Positions 1 to 7,582 of a DNA stretch of 64,000 bases are shown piece by piece. Both the position numbers and the translations under genes were made by a program. The notes beneath the pieces are model-generated. The model searched no databases, was not told the DNA's origin, and saw nothing but the letters and a program-made list of their open reading frames with translations. Origin of the DNA: Gammaproteobacteria bacterium (GTDB taxonomy: Bacteria; Pseudomonadota; Gammaproteobacteria; JAJFKO01). The stretch's first letter is position 1; each line of letters starts with the position of its first letter. Location of the stretch: positions 22,005 to 86,004 of the forward strand of contig JANQRR010000003.1 of the NCBI GenBank assembly GCA_028284465.1, in the 5' to 3' direction.

Positions 1-149
1 TCAATGATGTACCATTCTAGACCAAAGATGTCTGTTGAGTTGCAAGGCTTGATGGCTTTCCATTCTTCAACAAAGCCAATGACTTCGCCGTTTTCCTTGC
101 ATGGCACACGCCAATTGAGCTTCATGTTTTCCATCTTAGGGACGGGCAT
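1..149 (-). CDS. Unknown protein, 3' part cut off by window edge
   Basis: A leftward reading frame opens at the ATG at 149 and stays open to the left edge (49 codons seen). It is preceded by an AGAAGGAAC ribosome site like that of the promoter-led genes further right, and by a matching promoter at 182-210. The visible part is hydrophilic with two cysteines and contains the stretch ENGEVIGFVEEW. I do not recognise it. It is divergent from the gene at 233. Confidence 0.6.
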   Translation of the reverse strand, partial: MPVPKMENMKLNWRVPCKENGEVIGFVEEWKAIKPCNSTDIFGLEWYII

Positions 150-181
150 GATTACGTTCCTTCTGATATCCGAATAGCGGC

Positions 182-210
182 TTTATCGCACACATAGATA
201 GTAGTGTCAA
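182..210 (-). promoter_or_regulatory. Early-type promoter, 17-base spacer (leftward)
   Basis: On the - strand TTGACA (210-205), a 17-base spacer and GATAAA (187-182). Box sequences, spacing and the downstream TTCGGA...AAGGAAC leader match seven + strand promoters in this window. It drives the leftward gene starting at 149. Confidence 0.7.
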
Positions 211-232
211 GCAATAATATGAAAGGCACTAC

Positions 233-619
233 ATGTGGATCTATCAAAACGATCCGTTCACAGAAGAAATGATAGGAGACAATGTTGGCTTTGTTTATCT
301 CATAACGAACAACACCACTGGTATGATGTACATTGGTAAGAAATTATTTACCAAATCAAAAATATACCAAAAGAACAAGCGCAAACGTCGCAAACGTGTT
401 GCATCAAATTGGGAAGAGTATACTGGTTCAAACAGTATACTGAATGAAGACATTGAACAAGGCCACAATATCTCAAAAGAAATTTTGGTATTGTGCTCGT
501 CAAAAGGATGGATGAGCTACCATGAAACACTCGAAATTCTCAGTCGCGGAGCATTACAAGATGATAAATACTACAACAACTGGATCTCCTGTCGAATCCA
601 AGCCAGTCATCTCAAGTGA
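233..619 (+). CDS. GIY-YIG-type endonuclease-like protein
   Basis: A 128-residue protein with the GIY-YIG signature in relaxed form: VYLI (residues 21-24) and YIGKK (33-37), followed by a strongly basic stretch (about 45-56). Family knowledge: this fold cuts DNA, either as phage homing (Seg-type) or host-DNA-degrading enzymes. No separate DNA-binding tail is visible, so it is a minimal domain. The start has GAAAGG about 7 bases upstream. Assignment rests on the motif and overall pattern; homing activity is not shown. Confidence 0.6.
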   Translation: MWIYQNDPFTEEMIGDNVGFVYLITNNTTGMMYIGKKLFTKSKIYQKNKRKRRKRVASNWEEYTGSNSILNEDIEQGHNISKEILVLCSSKGWMSYHETLEILSRGALQDDKYYNNWISCRIQASHLK

Positions 620-629
620 GGAAATAGCA

Positions 630-770
630 ATGAATTTACACGAACTAAAGATTTGGATTGATGGATTTCAATCCGCATTAAAAGACGGACAACCAAGTAA
701 AGAACAATGGAAAGCTGTGATCGACAAAATCCAATCAGCCACAGATGCTTCAACAAAGAGTTCTAAATGA
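630..770 (+). CDS. Small conserved phage protein, 46 residues
   Basis: Starts at ATG 630 behind GAGG at 617-620; an upstream in-frame start would overlap the previous gene by about 100 bases and lacks a ribosome site. The product opens MNLHELK and contains a WIDGF segment and is probably two short helices. I associate this pattern with small T4-like phage proteins of unknown role. Its TGA overlaps the next ATG (ATGA), implying coupled translation. Confidence 0.65.
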   Translation: MNLHELKIWIDGFQSALKDGQPSKEQWKAVIDKIQSATDASTKSSK

Positions 771-1411
771 TAAAAGGCGACGATCTTTACGAAGAACGCA
801 CACAAAAACTAGAAGGCTCTGTTGACGATAAGTGGTGGTGGCAAAAACATGATACTGGTGCCTGGGAAGGACCAGTGAAAGATTGGAACACATCACACTT
901 CAAAATGTACGTTGAACCCATTCATAATAAAGGCACTGTTGTTACTGCCGGTGGTAACATGGGTTTATACACTAGAGTTTATTCTGAATTATTTAGACGT
1001 GTTTATGTTTTTGAACCAGATCATTTCAATTTTCATGCATTGGTTCGAAATAATTTGGCAAACAACGTATTTTTCTTTCGTGCTGCCTTGGGCGACAAGC
1101 CAGGATGGTGTAGCGTAGATCCTAGTAACGACACCAAGAATACAGGCATGCATAAAGTTCGTACTGATAGTGGTGGGATAGTTCCTGTCATGACAATTGA
1201 TAGTCTTGAGCTAACAGAATGTGATCTCATCCAACTTGACGTAGAAGGATTCGAGCATCGCGTTTTGTCTGGCGCAGTGAACACAATTACTCGCTTTGGA
1301 CCAACGGTTGTCACTGAAGGCAATCATGGTGATGGACGTAAACTAATGACTGCATTAGGATACGAATCAACAGAAGCATCCAAAGCAGATTTCATCTATA
1401 GGAGAAAGTAA
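767..1411 (+). CDS. FkbM-like SAM-dependent methyltransferase
   Basis: A 214-residue Rossmann-type methyltransferase. The SAM loop is TAGGNMGLY (60-68), the acidic ribose-binding strand is VFEPD (81-85), and the FkbM-type LDVEGFE motif sits in the C-terminal half. Family members O-methylate sugars and small metabolites; in phage the target could be a glycan or a modified base, which the sequence does not tell. The first 50 residues are tryptophan-rich and extra to the core. It overlaps its neighbours by 4 and 1 bases, as part of one operon. Confidence 0.75.
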   Translation: MIKGDDLYEERTQKLEGSVDDKWWWQKHDTGAWEGPVKDWNTSHFKMYVEPIHNKGTVVTAGGNMGLYTRVYSELFRRVYVFEPDHFNFHALVRNNLANNVFFFRAALGDKPGWCSVDPSNDTKNTGMHKVRTDSGGIVPVMTIDSLELTECDLIQLDVEGFEHRVLSGAVNTITRFGPTVVTEGNHGDGRKLMTALGYESTEASKADFIYRRK

Positions 1412-1554
1412 TGAACGAGCAGAAAGAAGGCTGGATTTGTCCAGTCTGTAAAACTGTCAAAGCACCTGATCAAAAGAAGTGCAAACCATGTAGTAAAGCA
1501 CTCAAACAAGAAAGCGATCAGCAAGACAGTAAACAACTACTAATGGAAGCTTAA
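1411..1554 (+). CDS. Zinc-ribbon microprotein, 47 residues
   Basis: Starts at the ATG overlapping the previous stop (TAATG), with GGAG at 1401-1404. The product has two cysteine knuckles, CPVC (10-13) and CKPC, about twelve residues apart, a compact four-cysteine zinc ribbon followed by a polar tail. Such ribbons in phage often bind nucleic acid or RNA polymerase; no partner can be named. Confidence 0.65.
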   Translation: MNEQKEGWICPVCKTVKAPDQKKCKPCSKALKQESDQQDSKQLLMEA

Positions 1555-1935
1555 ATGAAAATTTTGATATGTGGAACACAAGGCTCTGGCAAGTCAACGC
1601 TTGCGGAGCCTTTTTCGAAACTGCTTGGTGGTGTGTGGTTGAACGAAGAAGCGATTTTGAAGCACTACAATGCGTCATCTGGTATTGCTACCAAGATGCG
1701 CTATCTAGCAGATGGTGTAGTGTTGGCGGGCAAAATTCCTGTCATAGATTGTACATGTTCGTATGATACACATAGGGAAATCATTGATGCAGATTACATC
1801 GTGTGGATGGATGCTGTGGATCGTAACGAGTTTGAGCCGTTGACCAAGTACAACTACCATGTTACCGAGTGGTTTGATGATACGCACACGCAATTGTGCA
1901 GTGTAGTGAAATCTTGGATGGAACGAAATGTTTAG
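1555..1935 (+). CDS. P-loop nucleotide/sulfate-type kinase
   Basis: A 126-residue small kinase with Walker A GTQGSGKST at residues 7-15. It is shorter than adenylate kinase (about 210) and closer to minimal adenylylsulfate-kinase-like proteins found in T4-type phages. The strand VIDCT (near 63-67) and DADYIVWMD segment fit the P-loop core. Substrate unknown. It overlaps by 8 bases with a nucleotidyltransferase-like protein at 1928, so the pair may act in one modification step. Confidence 0.6.
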   Translation: MKILICGTQGSGKSTLAEPFSKLLGGVWLNEEAILKHYNASSGIATKMRYLADGVVLAGKIPVIDCTCSYDTHREIIDADYIVWMDAVDRNEFEPLTKYNYHVTEWFDDTHTQLCSVVKSWMERNV

Positions 1936-2176
1936 ATGGGACGAGCCAACAACAATCATGGTTGGTGCATGGGAAACTTGGACAGATAAAGATACTGCCA
2001 AGTTTCGTGAATTACACAAACAAACTGGCCAAGTTGCCATTTACGTACACAACTACAAAGAATGGCATGAAATTTCTCAAGTGATCGATGGCAAATTGAC
2101 GGATGCTGGTTTTTCTTGGCAAGATGATTTCATTGTCGAAAACATGCCTAATATTAACGATGTATGGGTGAAATAA
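1928..2176 (+). CDS. Nucleotidyltransferase-like protein with lost active site
   Basis: An 82-residue protein opening MFRWDEP, then MVGAWETWTDKD. Nucleotidyltransferases have a GRFQPFHxGH type motif at this place; here both histidines are replaced (WTDKD). The following TGQVAIYV strand also fits that fold. I infer a degenerate cytidylyl/adenylyltransferase relative that may keep a binding or structural role beside the kinase. The relationship is by pattern only and could be wrong. Confidence 0.4.
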   Translation: MFRWDEPTTIMVGAWETWTDKDTAKFRELHKQTGQVAIYVHNYKEWHEISQVIDGKLTDAGFSWQDDFIVENMPNINDVWVK

Positions 2177-2355
2177 TGTTGTACGATAGTACTAGCAGCA
2201 GAATTTCGACAAAAGTTGATAGTGGCGTATATGAACAATATAAAGACAATTCTTTTATGACGCGTGCTGAACAATGGTTTATGCCATGGGGTGGAAATAT
2301 GTTCATTGTTATTGAAGAAATCGAAAGAAGTCTCAAATTAGAATTCAACGGATGA
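2176..2355 (+). CDS. Microprotein, possible member of the dispersed small-protein family
   Basis: 59 residues, starting at the ATG that overlaps the upstream stop (TAATG). Middle is hydrophobic (WFMPWGGNMFIVI) and the tail IEEIERSLKLEF carries the helix plus EF ending seen in many microproteins of this window. No known domain. It is the last gene before the pstS regulatory gap. Confidence 0.5.
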   Translation: MLYDSTSSRISTKVDSGVYEQYKDNSFMTRAEQWFMPWGGNMFIVIEEIERSLKLEFNG

Positions 2356-2377
2356 TTCGGGCGAAAGTCTGATCATA

Positions 2378-2401
2378 CATTATACTGCTACTGGTATAAT
2401 G
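2378..2401. promoter_or_regulatory. 8-bp palindrome with TATAAT on both strands upstream of pstS
   Basis: CATTATAC and GTATAATG form perfect 8-base arms around an 8-base centre. Each strand therefore reads TATAAT, and on the + strand it is preceded by TGG (extended -10 form). No TTGACA lies 17 bases upstream. It may be a stand-alone extended -10 promoter for pstS, an operator, or both. Confidence 0.45.
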
Positions 2402-2436
2402 TTAATAGTGATGTGAACAGTGAAAAGGAGATTACT

Positions 2437-3456
2437 ATGCTGTTATTGAAATCACTAATGGCCTCGTTTGGGGCTATGTTGCTTTTCATGAGTAGTGCAA
2501 TGCTTGTTCCAGCTTCAGCACAAATCAAAGTTGTCGGATCATCGACAGTCTTCCCGTTTGCGACAGCCGTTGCAGAACGGTTTGCTAACAAGTCCGGACA
2601 CAAGACTCCTATCATCGAATCGACTGGTTCTGGTGGTGGCCTAAAACTTTTCTGCAAGGGGCTTGACTACAAGACAACACCATCTATAACCAATGCTTCA
2701 CGACGCATTAAGATGAAAGAGTTCAACAAGTGTATTGACAATGATGTCAAGGCTATCGTTGAATTCAAAGTCGGTTATGATGGTATCGTTGTTGGCAACT
2801 CTAAGCAGGCAGCGAAACTAAGACTGACACGAATGGACATTTACAACGCACTACGTGATGGCTCTTCTGCTATTACGTGGTCTGATGTGAATCCAGCATT
2901 GCCTCAGATCAAGATTGAGGTACTTGGTCCACCGCCAACATCTGGCACACGTGACGCATTCATGGAACTTGTCATGCAGAAGATGTGTCGCAAAGATGGT
3001 GGTGACAAGAAAACATGTAAGGGTATCAAGATTCGTGAAGATGGTGCCTGGATTGATTCTGGTGAAAACGACAATTTGATCGTTTCGAAACTCAATGCTA
3101 ACAAGAATGCTGTTGGTGTATTTGGTTTCTCATTCTTGGATCAAAACAAGTCGAAAATCCAAGGTGCTGTTGTCGATAGAGTTGCCCCTACATTTGAGAA
3201 TATTGCGTCAGGTAAATATCCGGTGTCGCGCTCGCTTTGGTTTTATGTGAAGCAAGCACACTTGATAGAAAACAACGCAATTGCTGGTTACGTGCGAGAA
3301 TGGTTCCGTACTTCAACATCCACTGAAGATGGATATCTCGTTGAGAAAGGTCTTATCCCAATGCCCAAGGCAGAATGGGTGATCATGCGCAACCGAGCAC
3401 TTGCCATTGGCAGAAAAAAGGCGCTACTCAGAAAAGAGCACTTGACTAAACACTAA
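2437..3456 (+). CDS. pstS: Phosphate ABC transporter substrate-binding protein PstS
   Basis: 339 residues from ATG 2437, chosen because AAGGAG lies just upstream; an in-frame GTG at 2413 has none. A signal peptide (1-28) ends ASA|Q, so the product is exported to the periplasm. Phosphate-binding loops are visible: GSSTVFPF, ESTGSGGGLKLF and PTSGTRDAF. Family role: high-affinity phosphate binding for PstCAB. No permease genes are nearby, so it would have to dock with the host transporter. With phoH at 9601 it points to phosphate limitation. Marine T4-like phages also carry pstS. Confidence 0.92.
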   Translation: MLLLKSLMASFGAMLLFMSSAMLVPASAQIKVVGSSTVFPFATAVAERFANKSGHKTPIIESTGSGGGLKLFCKGLDYKTTPSITNASRRIKMKEFNKCIDNDVKAIVEFKVGYDGIVVGNSKQAAKLRLTRMDIYNALRDGSSAITWSDVNPALPQIKIEVLGPPPTSGTRDAFMELVMQKMCRKDGGDKKTCKGIKIREDGAWIDSGENDNLIVSKLNANKNAVGVFGFSFLDQNKSKIQGAVVDRVAPTFENIASGKYPVSRSLWFYVKQAHLIENNAIAGYVREWFRTSTSTEDGYLVEKGLIPMPKAEWVIMRNRALAIGRKKALLRKEHLTKH

Positions 3457-3467
3457 CGGAGTCTTGC

Positions 3468-3653
3468 ATGGTACTACATAAGCGTAAAATCACTATCATT
3501 AGTTCAGCGTTAGGTGATTGCGTTTATGTCGTTTTTGTGCAAGATGTCGGGTATGTTAGATCTAAGTCAGCTTGGAATGTCAAGCCAACTAACATACCCG
3601 ACCACACTGATTACTACCAAACGTTGGTAGATATAGCTAGGAAAGCAGCATGA
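3468..3653 (+). CDS. Microprotein, first of array 1
   Basis: 61 residues, start preceded by GGAG. Beta-rich first half (KITIISSALG, VYVVFVQDVGYV), then a short helix YYQTLVDIARKAA. It opens a run of four overlapping small genes (3468-4177), stop and next start sharing ATGA. Membership of the dispersed family is by position and layout, since the usual EF ending is missing. Confidence 0.5.
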   Translation: MVLHKRKITIISSALGDCVYVVFVQDVGYVRSKSAWNVKPTNIPDHTDYYQTLVDIARKAA

Positions 3654-3805
3654 GCCGTCTATCAAATAGAGTACGCATTTATGCACAAGACGCATCACAA
3701 AATCGTTGTGTGCGTTTTTATTTGAGTATAGCTCGTCGTTTTTATCATACAAATGTGTCGCAAACTGTTGATATAATAAGAAACAGCTTGAGAGATTCGT
3801 TCTGA
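3650..3805 (+). CDS. Microprotein, array 1
   Basis: 51 residues, ATGA-coupled to the gene before and TGATG-coupled to the one after. Arginine-rich, ending in the amphipathic helix VDIIRNSLRDSF, close to the family's closing pattern. No known domain; role unknown. Confidence 0.5.
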   Translation: MSRLSNRVRIYAQDASQNRCVRFYLSIARRFYHTNVSQTVDIIRNSLRDSF

Positions 3806-3978
3806 TGAAAAAATCTCCGTTCATACAAATAATCAACAAAGCACTGATCCATGAATTTCGTTATGGCCATACGAAGCTTCCATCATCTTTCAAAATGTGC
3901 GAAGACTTGCATTGGAAAATCGTTAAAAATGATGCGCATTTCAGCCAAATTTTGAAAAGTCTTGAAGATGATTATTAA
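3805..3978 (+). CDS. Microprotein, array 1
   Basis: 57 residues, opening with helix IQIINKALIHEF and closing FSQILKSLEDDY. The helix-plus-EF motif appears here at the N-terminus, and a related helix closes the protein. Start overlaps the preceding stop. Unknown role. Confidence 0.5.
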   Translation: MKKSPFIQIINKALIHEFRYGHTKLPSSFKMCEDLHWKIVKNDAHFSQILKSLEDDY

Positions 3979-4177
3979 AAAAATAGATAAAGCTCTAATA
4001 GATAATTTGCATGTCGATTCGATAATGCCAATGAATTATGGTAGCTGTGTTGAATTATATGATTTAATTATTGGTAATGGTGGATTTATCTTTTCACAAA
4101 TAACAAGACAACTGGAAGTGGAAATAAAGAATGAGCAACAACATGATGGTTCTGGTAATGGAGTATTTCGATCCTGA
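3968..4177 (+). CDS. Microprotein with overlapping tail, array 1
   Basis: 69 residues from ATG 3968. Opens IIKKIDKALIDNL and carries the family helix FSQITRQLEVEIKNE, after which about 16 extra residues are read inside the next gene in another frame (47-base overlap). The almost identical ITRQL segment recurs in the microprotein at 11680, evidence of common descent. Confidence 0.5.
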   Translation: MIIKKIDKALIDNLHVDSIMPMNYGSCVELYDLIIGNGGFIFSQITRQLEVEIKNEQQHDGSGNGVFRS

Positions 4178-4448
4178 AGAAATCCAGTATCCAAGGCTAT
4201 ATCGAGCAGGCATAGTGCCCAAGGATGCCAGCTTACTAGCAAAGAATTTGGGTGAAATCTTGCCTGCTATGTCTGAACCATACAGCAGACTAGATGAGAT
4301 GATGAAATATGCAAATGAGTTGCAAGAAAGAGAAGAGACAGAATACGGAATTGTCATAAACTCATATGGTTCTTTGTCTACAACCTTTCAACGTGAAATA
4401 CAGGAACAAGCGCAAAAAGAAAAGGAAGATATTCAGCCATATGAATGA
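4131..4448 (+). CDS. Unknown protein, 105 residues
   Basis: Hydrophilic protein with a YFDPEEIQYPRLYRAG segment, a predicted helix around 55-70 and a glutamine/glutamate-rich charged tail. No domain recognised. It overlaps the next gene (glutaredoxin) by 8 bases and so is probably co-translated with it. Confidence 0.6.
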   Translation: MSNNMMVLVMEYFDPEEIQYPRLYRAGIVPKDASLLAKNLGEILPAMSEPYSRLDEMMKYANELQEREETEYGIVINSYGSLSTTFQREIQEQAQKEKEDIQPYE

Positions 4449-4698
4449 AGTAAAAATAATCACTAGAGAAGACTGTTCGTACTGTGATAATGCTAAAGCG
4501 CTCTTAAGATCCAAAAACATAGAATATGAAGAGCTGCATCTTGGTCTAGACATTACCAGAGAAGATGTTCTAGAAAAATATCCTACTCAAAAATTACTCC
4601 CTGTTGTACTCATAGAAGACGAATTAATTGGCGGCTATATAGAGTTACTGGATTGGTTGAATCCGCCGCTTGAAACAGGAGATAATGATGGCGAATGA
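4441..4698 (+). CDS. Glutaredoxin
   Basis: 85 residues with the redox motif CSYC (12-15) after the first beta strand, the cis-proline region LPVVLIEDELIGGY and a short C-terminal helix: a complete glutaredoxin fold. Phage glutaredoxins (T4 NrdC) donate electrons to ribonucleotide reductase, a likely role though no reductase gene lies in this window. The start is inside the upstream gene's last codons; a longer frame upstream is not needed. Confidence 0.85.
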   Translation: MNEVKIITREDCSYCDNAKALLRSKNIEYEELHLGLDITREDVLEKYPTQKLLPVVLIEDELIGGYIELLDWLNPPLETGDNDGE

Positions 4699-5719
4699 GT
4701 ATTGGCGTAACGAAATGAATCAGAACGCAATGTCTGGTTCTGAGCTTATGATGACGGAGTTGGAAAGCGAACTAGATTCCAAGCTTCTCGACAATTTCCA
4801 AATAGTTCTTTCCCGACCAGAATTGCATGAACTTCGTGACGATAAAGTACGCATTCTGTGGTGCCATGATCTGGCAGAAGATCCCCAAGTAGAAAATTAT
4901 CTTGCTAACGATGGTTGGAAAAAATTCCACCGATTCGTTTTCGTGAGCAATTGGCAGTGCCAACGATTCATTGAACGTTATAATATTCCATGGGAACGCA
5001 CGGTTGTGATGCGCAACGCAATCAAGTCGATTGATGTTGACATCGAAAAGAAGTGGAAATTCCCTGAACCAGATCAAGAGATTCGGTTTGTGTATCACAC
5101 AACTCCACATCGCGGCCTTGGTATCTTAGTTCCTGTTTTCGAGCATATCTGTGAAGAATTCGGCAACATTCACTTGGACGTGTTTTCTAGCTTCAAAATC
5201 TATGGTTGGGAAGAGCGAGATCAGCAGTTCGAGCCGATCTTTGAACGCATTCGTGAAAGTCAGAACATGACACTACATGACACGATGCCTAACGATCAAA
5301 TGCAGCGTTACCTAGCCGAAAACTCACACGTCTTTGCATATCCTTCCATCTGGACAGAAACGTCTTGTAGGGCGCTAATTGAGGCTATGTCGGCAGGCTG
5401 CATGTGCATCCATCCGAATCTTGGTGCTCTGTTCGAAACAGCTGGCCAGTTCACGTTCATGTATCATTGGGATGACAAAGCAGAACGACACGCTGGATTG
5501 TTTCATGCGACATTGGTTAATGCTATCGAGCTGATTCGATCACAAGACGAGGCTCTAGCAATGAAGTTGTCTGGTCAGAAGTCTTATGCTGATGTGAATT
5601 ATTCCTGGGAAGTCCGTAAGCGTGAATGGGAAGCGTTCTTAAATTCCATTAAAGATCTGCCTACTGAAATCGAAGAAACACCAAAAGGCAGGACGTTTAG
5701 TTATGAGGTAAACTACTAA
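4688..5719 (+). CDS. GT4-like glycosyltransferase
   Basis: 343 residues, GT-B fold. The N-terminal half has WCHDLAEDP and the FVFVSNWQ acceptor-side pattern; the C-terminal half has the nucleotide-sugar motif ETSCRALIEAMSAGC, matching the E-x7-E of family GT4. Start chosen at the second of two ATGs (4685, 4688) because GGAG at 4678-4681 is 6 bases away. The acceptor may be modified DNA or a surface glycan; unknown. Overlaps glutaredoxin by 11 bases. Confidence 0.75.
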   Translation: MANEYWRNEMNQNAMSGSELMMTELESELDSKLLDNFQIVLSRPELHELRDDKVRILWCHDLAEDPQVENYLANDGWKKFHRFVFVSNWQCQRFIERYNIPWERTVVMRNAIKSIDVDIEKKWKFPEPDQEIRFVYHTTPHRGLGILVPVFEHICEEFGNIHLDVFSSFKIYGWEERDQQFEPIFERIRESQNMTLHDTMPNDQMQRYLAENSHVFAYPSIWTETSCRALIEAMSAGCMCIHPNLGALFETAGQFTFMYHWDDKAERHAGLFHATLVNAIELIRSQDEALAMKLSGQKSYADVNYSWEVRKREWEAFLNSIKDLPTEIEETPKGRTFSYEVNY

Positions 5720-5871
5720 TGGATTCGTCGTCAAAAGTTGTGAATTTGATTACAGACAAAATGGAAGTAAAATGTCCAACATATACATATAGTCGCTTTG
5801 ATCAATATCTTATCGATTTAGAATTTTTTGACAAGATTTTGTACGTGGAATTTAAAAATGAAAATTTTTAG
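5719..5871 (+). CDS. Microprotein, array 2
   Basis: 50 residues, start overlapping the glycosyltransferase stop (TAATG). Ends FFDKILYVEFKNENF, the family's helix-EF pattern. Several tyrosines in the middle. Unknown role. Confidence 0.5.
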   Translation: MDSSSKVVNLITDKMEVKCPTYTYSRFDQYLIDLEFFDKILYVEFKNENF

Positions 5872-6025
5872 CATGCGCAAACACATTCTTTATGCAACTC
5901 ACGCTGCTGCTCTTACAAATGTTAAGATGTATGCTGATCCTAGACACGATACTAGGGTAGTAAAAGAAATTGTTATAACGGAAGCATTAGAAAAGGCTTT
6001 GAATGGCTCGAAAAAGAACGATTGA
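5858..6025 (+). CDS. Microprotein, array 2
   Basis: 55 residues (ATG 5858; ATG 5873 possible). Ends VVKEIVITEALEKALNG, resembling CEEIVIDTAIRMAL in the protein at 9294: a shared EIVI--A helix links the two. The 3' end overlaps the next gene by 23 bases. Confidence 0.5.
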   Translation: MKIFSMRKHILYATHAAALTNVKMYADPRHDTRVVKEIVITEALEKALNGSKKND

Positions 6026-7010
6026 ACAATCCATGCTTGGAGATGAACCAACGTTTGATGGTGCAGCGACTAACGCTGATATCATGCGTGCATTCAATTA
6101 CTACAATTACAAATACTCGATTAGAGAAACCAAGAAGTGGATCACTGCATGGATGAAGGATACGGGTTATACCACAAAAGAAATTTCAGGGTATAACTCA
6201 TCTGGACATCCAGAAGTTAATCAAACGATGGCATCTATAGCCAGGATGTTTACACGTGGTTTGACAGATAAACGACTTAATGAAGTTATTACAGATCACA
6301 TAAAATCTGCCATCGATTATCAGGAAGAGCAGAAAATCAAAAAGATCCGGCCTAGTCAGTTCAATGAAGTTATTGCAGATATCGACGAAATCCTTGACGA
6401 ATTTTATTTGACAAATTACAAGGATGTGCTAGAATTCGAGGTTTCGCCGGAATCTAAATCAGCTGACATAAAGTCAGCATACAGACATTATTCTGATCTA
6501 CTAGCAGAAGTAAGAGAAGGCGAAGGCTACGAACGATTAAAGAAAGCTCAGAAGAATCGATACATAGAGACTTTAGAGAACGTAGTTAAAGAATTGGCTC
6601 TTAAAGGTGCCATTACAACGAGACGAAAAACAGTTCGAAAGAAACGTGCGCCAAACGCACAGAAGATTGTTTCTAAAGTAAAATATCTTCAGAATTTTGA
6701 AAACTATGCTAGTCTTGATCCTACAGTGATACTTGACAGCAACGTGATATATCTCTACAATTCGAAAACTAGACAGTTGGCAAAGTATACTGCGCCGCCT
6801 GGGCAAAAATTAAATGTTAAAGGAACAACACTGAACAACGTGAACACAAGAGTTCAGTACAAACTAAGGAAACCGGACGATATTTTGCCCAACATAATTA
6901 CAGGTAGCAGAAGAGACGTTGACAGAGAAATCAAGTCTATCAAAACTAAGCCAAGCGAGCCTTCAGGTAGGCTTAATGATACAACTTTGATATTGCGAGC
7001 ATTCAAATGA
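6003..7010 (+). CDS. Conserved T4-like protein of unknown function
   Basis: 335 residues, opening MARKRTIEQSMLGDEP. It looks like a conserved family of T4-type and cyanophage genomes that has no assigned role. Basic central linker (RRKTVRKKRAP near 205) between a helical N-terminal half and a beta-rich C-terminal third. It lies directly before RNase H in a tight operon, so a DNA-metabolism role is possible but unproven. Confidence 0.6.
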   Translation: MARKRTIEQSMLGDEPTFDGAATNADIMRAFNYYNYKYSIRETKKWITAWMKDTGYTTKEISGYNSSGHPEVNQTMASIARMFTRGLTDKRLNEVITDHIKSAIDYQEEQKIKKIRPSQFNEVIADIDEILDEFYLTNYKDVLEFEVSPESKSADIKSAYRHYSDLLAEVREGEGYERLKKAQKNRYIETLENVVKELALKGAITTRRKTVRKKRAPNAQKIVSKVKYLQNFENYASLDPTVILDSNVIYLYNSKTRQLAKYTAPPGQKLNVKGTTLNNVNTRVQYKLRKPDDILPNIITGSRRDVDREIKSIKTKPSEPSGRLNDTTLILRAFK

Positions 7011-7582
7011 CTAAGTCAACAAATAACGTCTTTCGCTTGTTTCCTAATCAGCCAAGTGCAATTGATTACGATAACGAAGGGCAAGATCAAGAAACGCTTG
7101 AACGCGAAGCGGAGATTCGCGAAGATACACAAATTAACGTAATTTCTATGATGGCAATTAATCGAGCTATGCATGCACTTGCTGATATTGGTTTTGATAC
7201 AATTGATCCTAAAAAAGAATTAAATCTTCTGACAGAAATGATGTTTGCTTACGTAGCTAAATTACATGGCAAACCACATCCACTGCAAGAATTGGCAGAA
7301 GTCTCAATTTCTGTGGATGAGAATGATACGTACACGTTCCATCAACCAAAGATGATGGTTTTCAGAGAAACTGGCTGGTCAGCTGATTGGGACGAAGCAC
7401 CAAAATCACGTCAAATTTTGATGAAGTATGATGGCACGATTAGTAATGTTTATTGGGATGGTGTTATCCCTAATGGTTTTGATGAACCAATTGGTTGGGT
7501 CTTCGGTTTAGATGATTTTGCTGACATAGATATAGATGAACTTATTAAACAGGGAGCCAAATGGGCTGAAATTCCTGCATGA
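7007..7582 (+). CDS. Conserved phage protein of unknown function
   Basis: 191 residues. Acidic N-terminal third, a helical middle (INVISMMAINRAMHAL) and a beta-rich end with tryptophans. It overlaps both neighbours by 4 bases (ATGA), placing it in the replication operon with Rnh. No domain recognised. Confidence 0.6.
   Translation: MTKSTNNVFRLFPNQPSAIDYDNEGQDQETLEREAEIREDTQINVISMMAINRAMHALADIGFDTIDPKKELNLLTEMMFAYVAKLHGKPHPLQELAEVSISVDENDTYTFHQPKMMVFRETGWSADWDEAPKSRQILMKYDGTISNVYWDGVIPNGFDEPIGWVFGLDDFADIDIDELIKQGAKWAEIPA

Noticed and set aside
233..619. Active homing endonuclease invading a neighbour
   Set aside because: No interrupted gene or intron border is visible near it and no DNA-recognition tail is present; only the fold is claimed.
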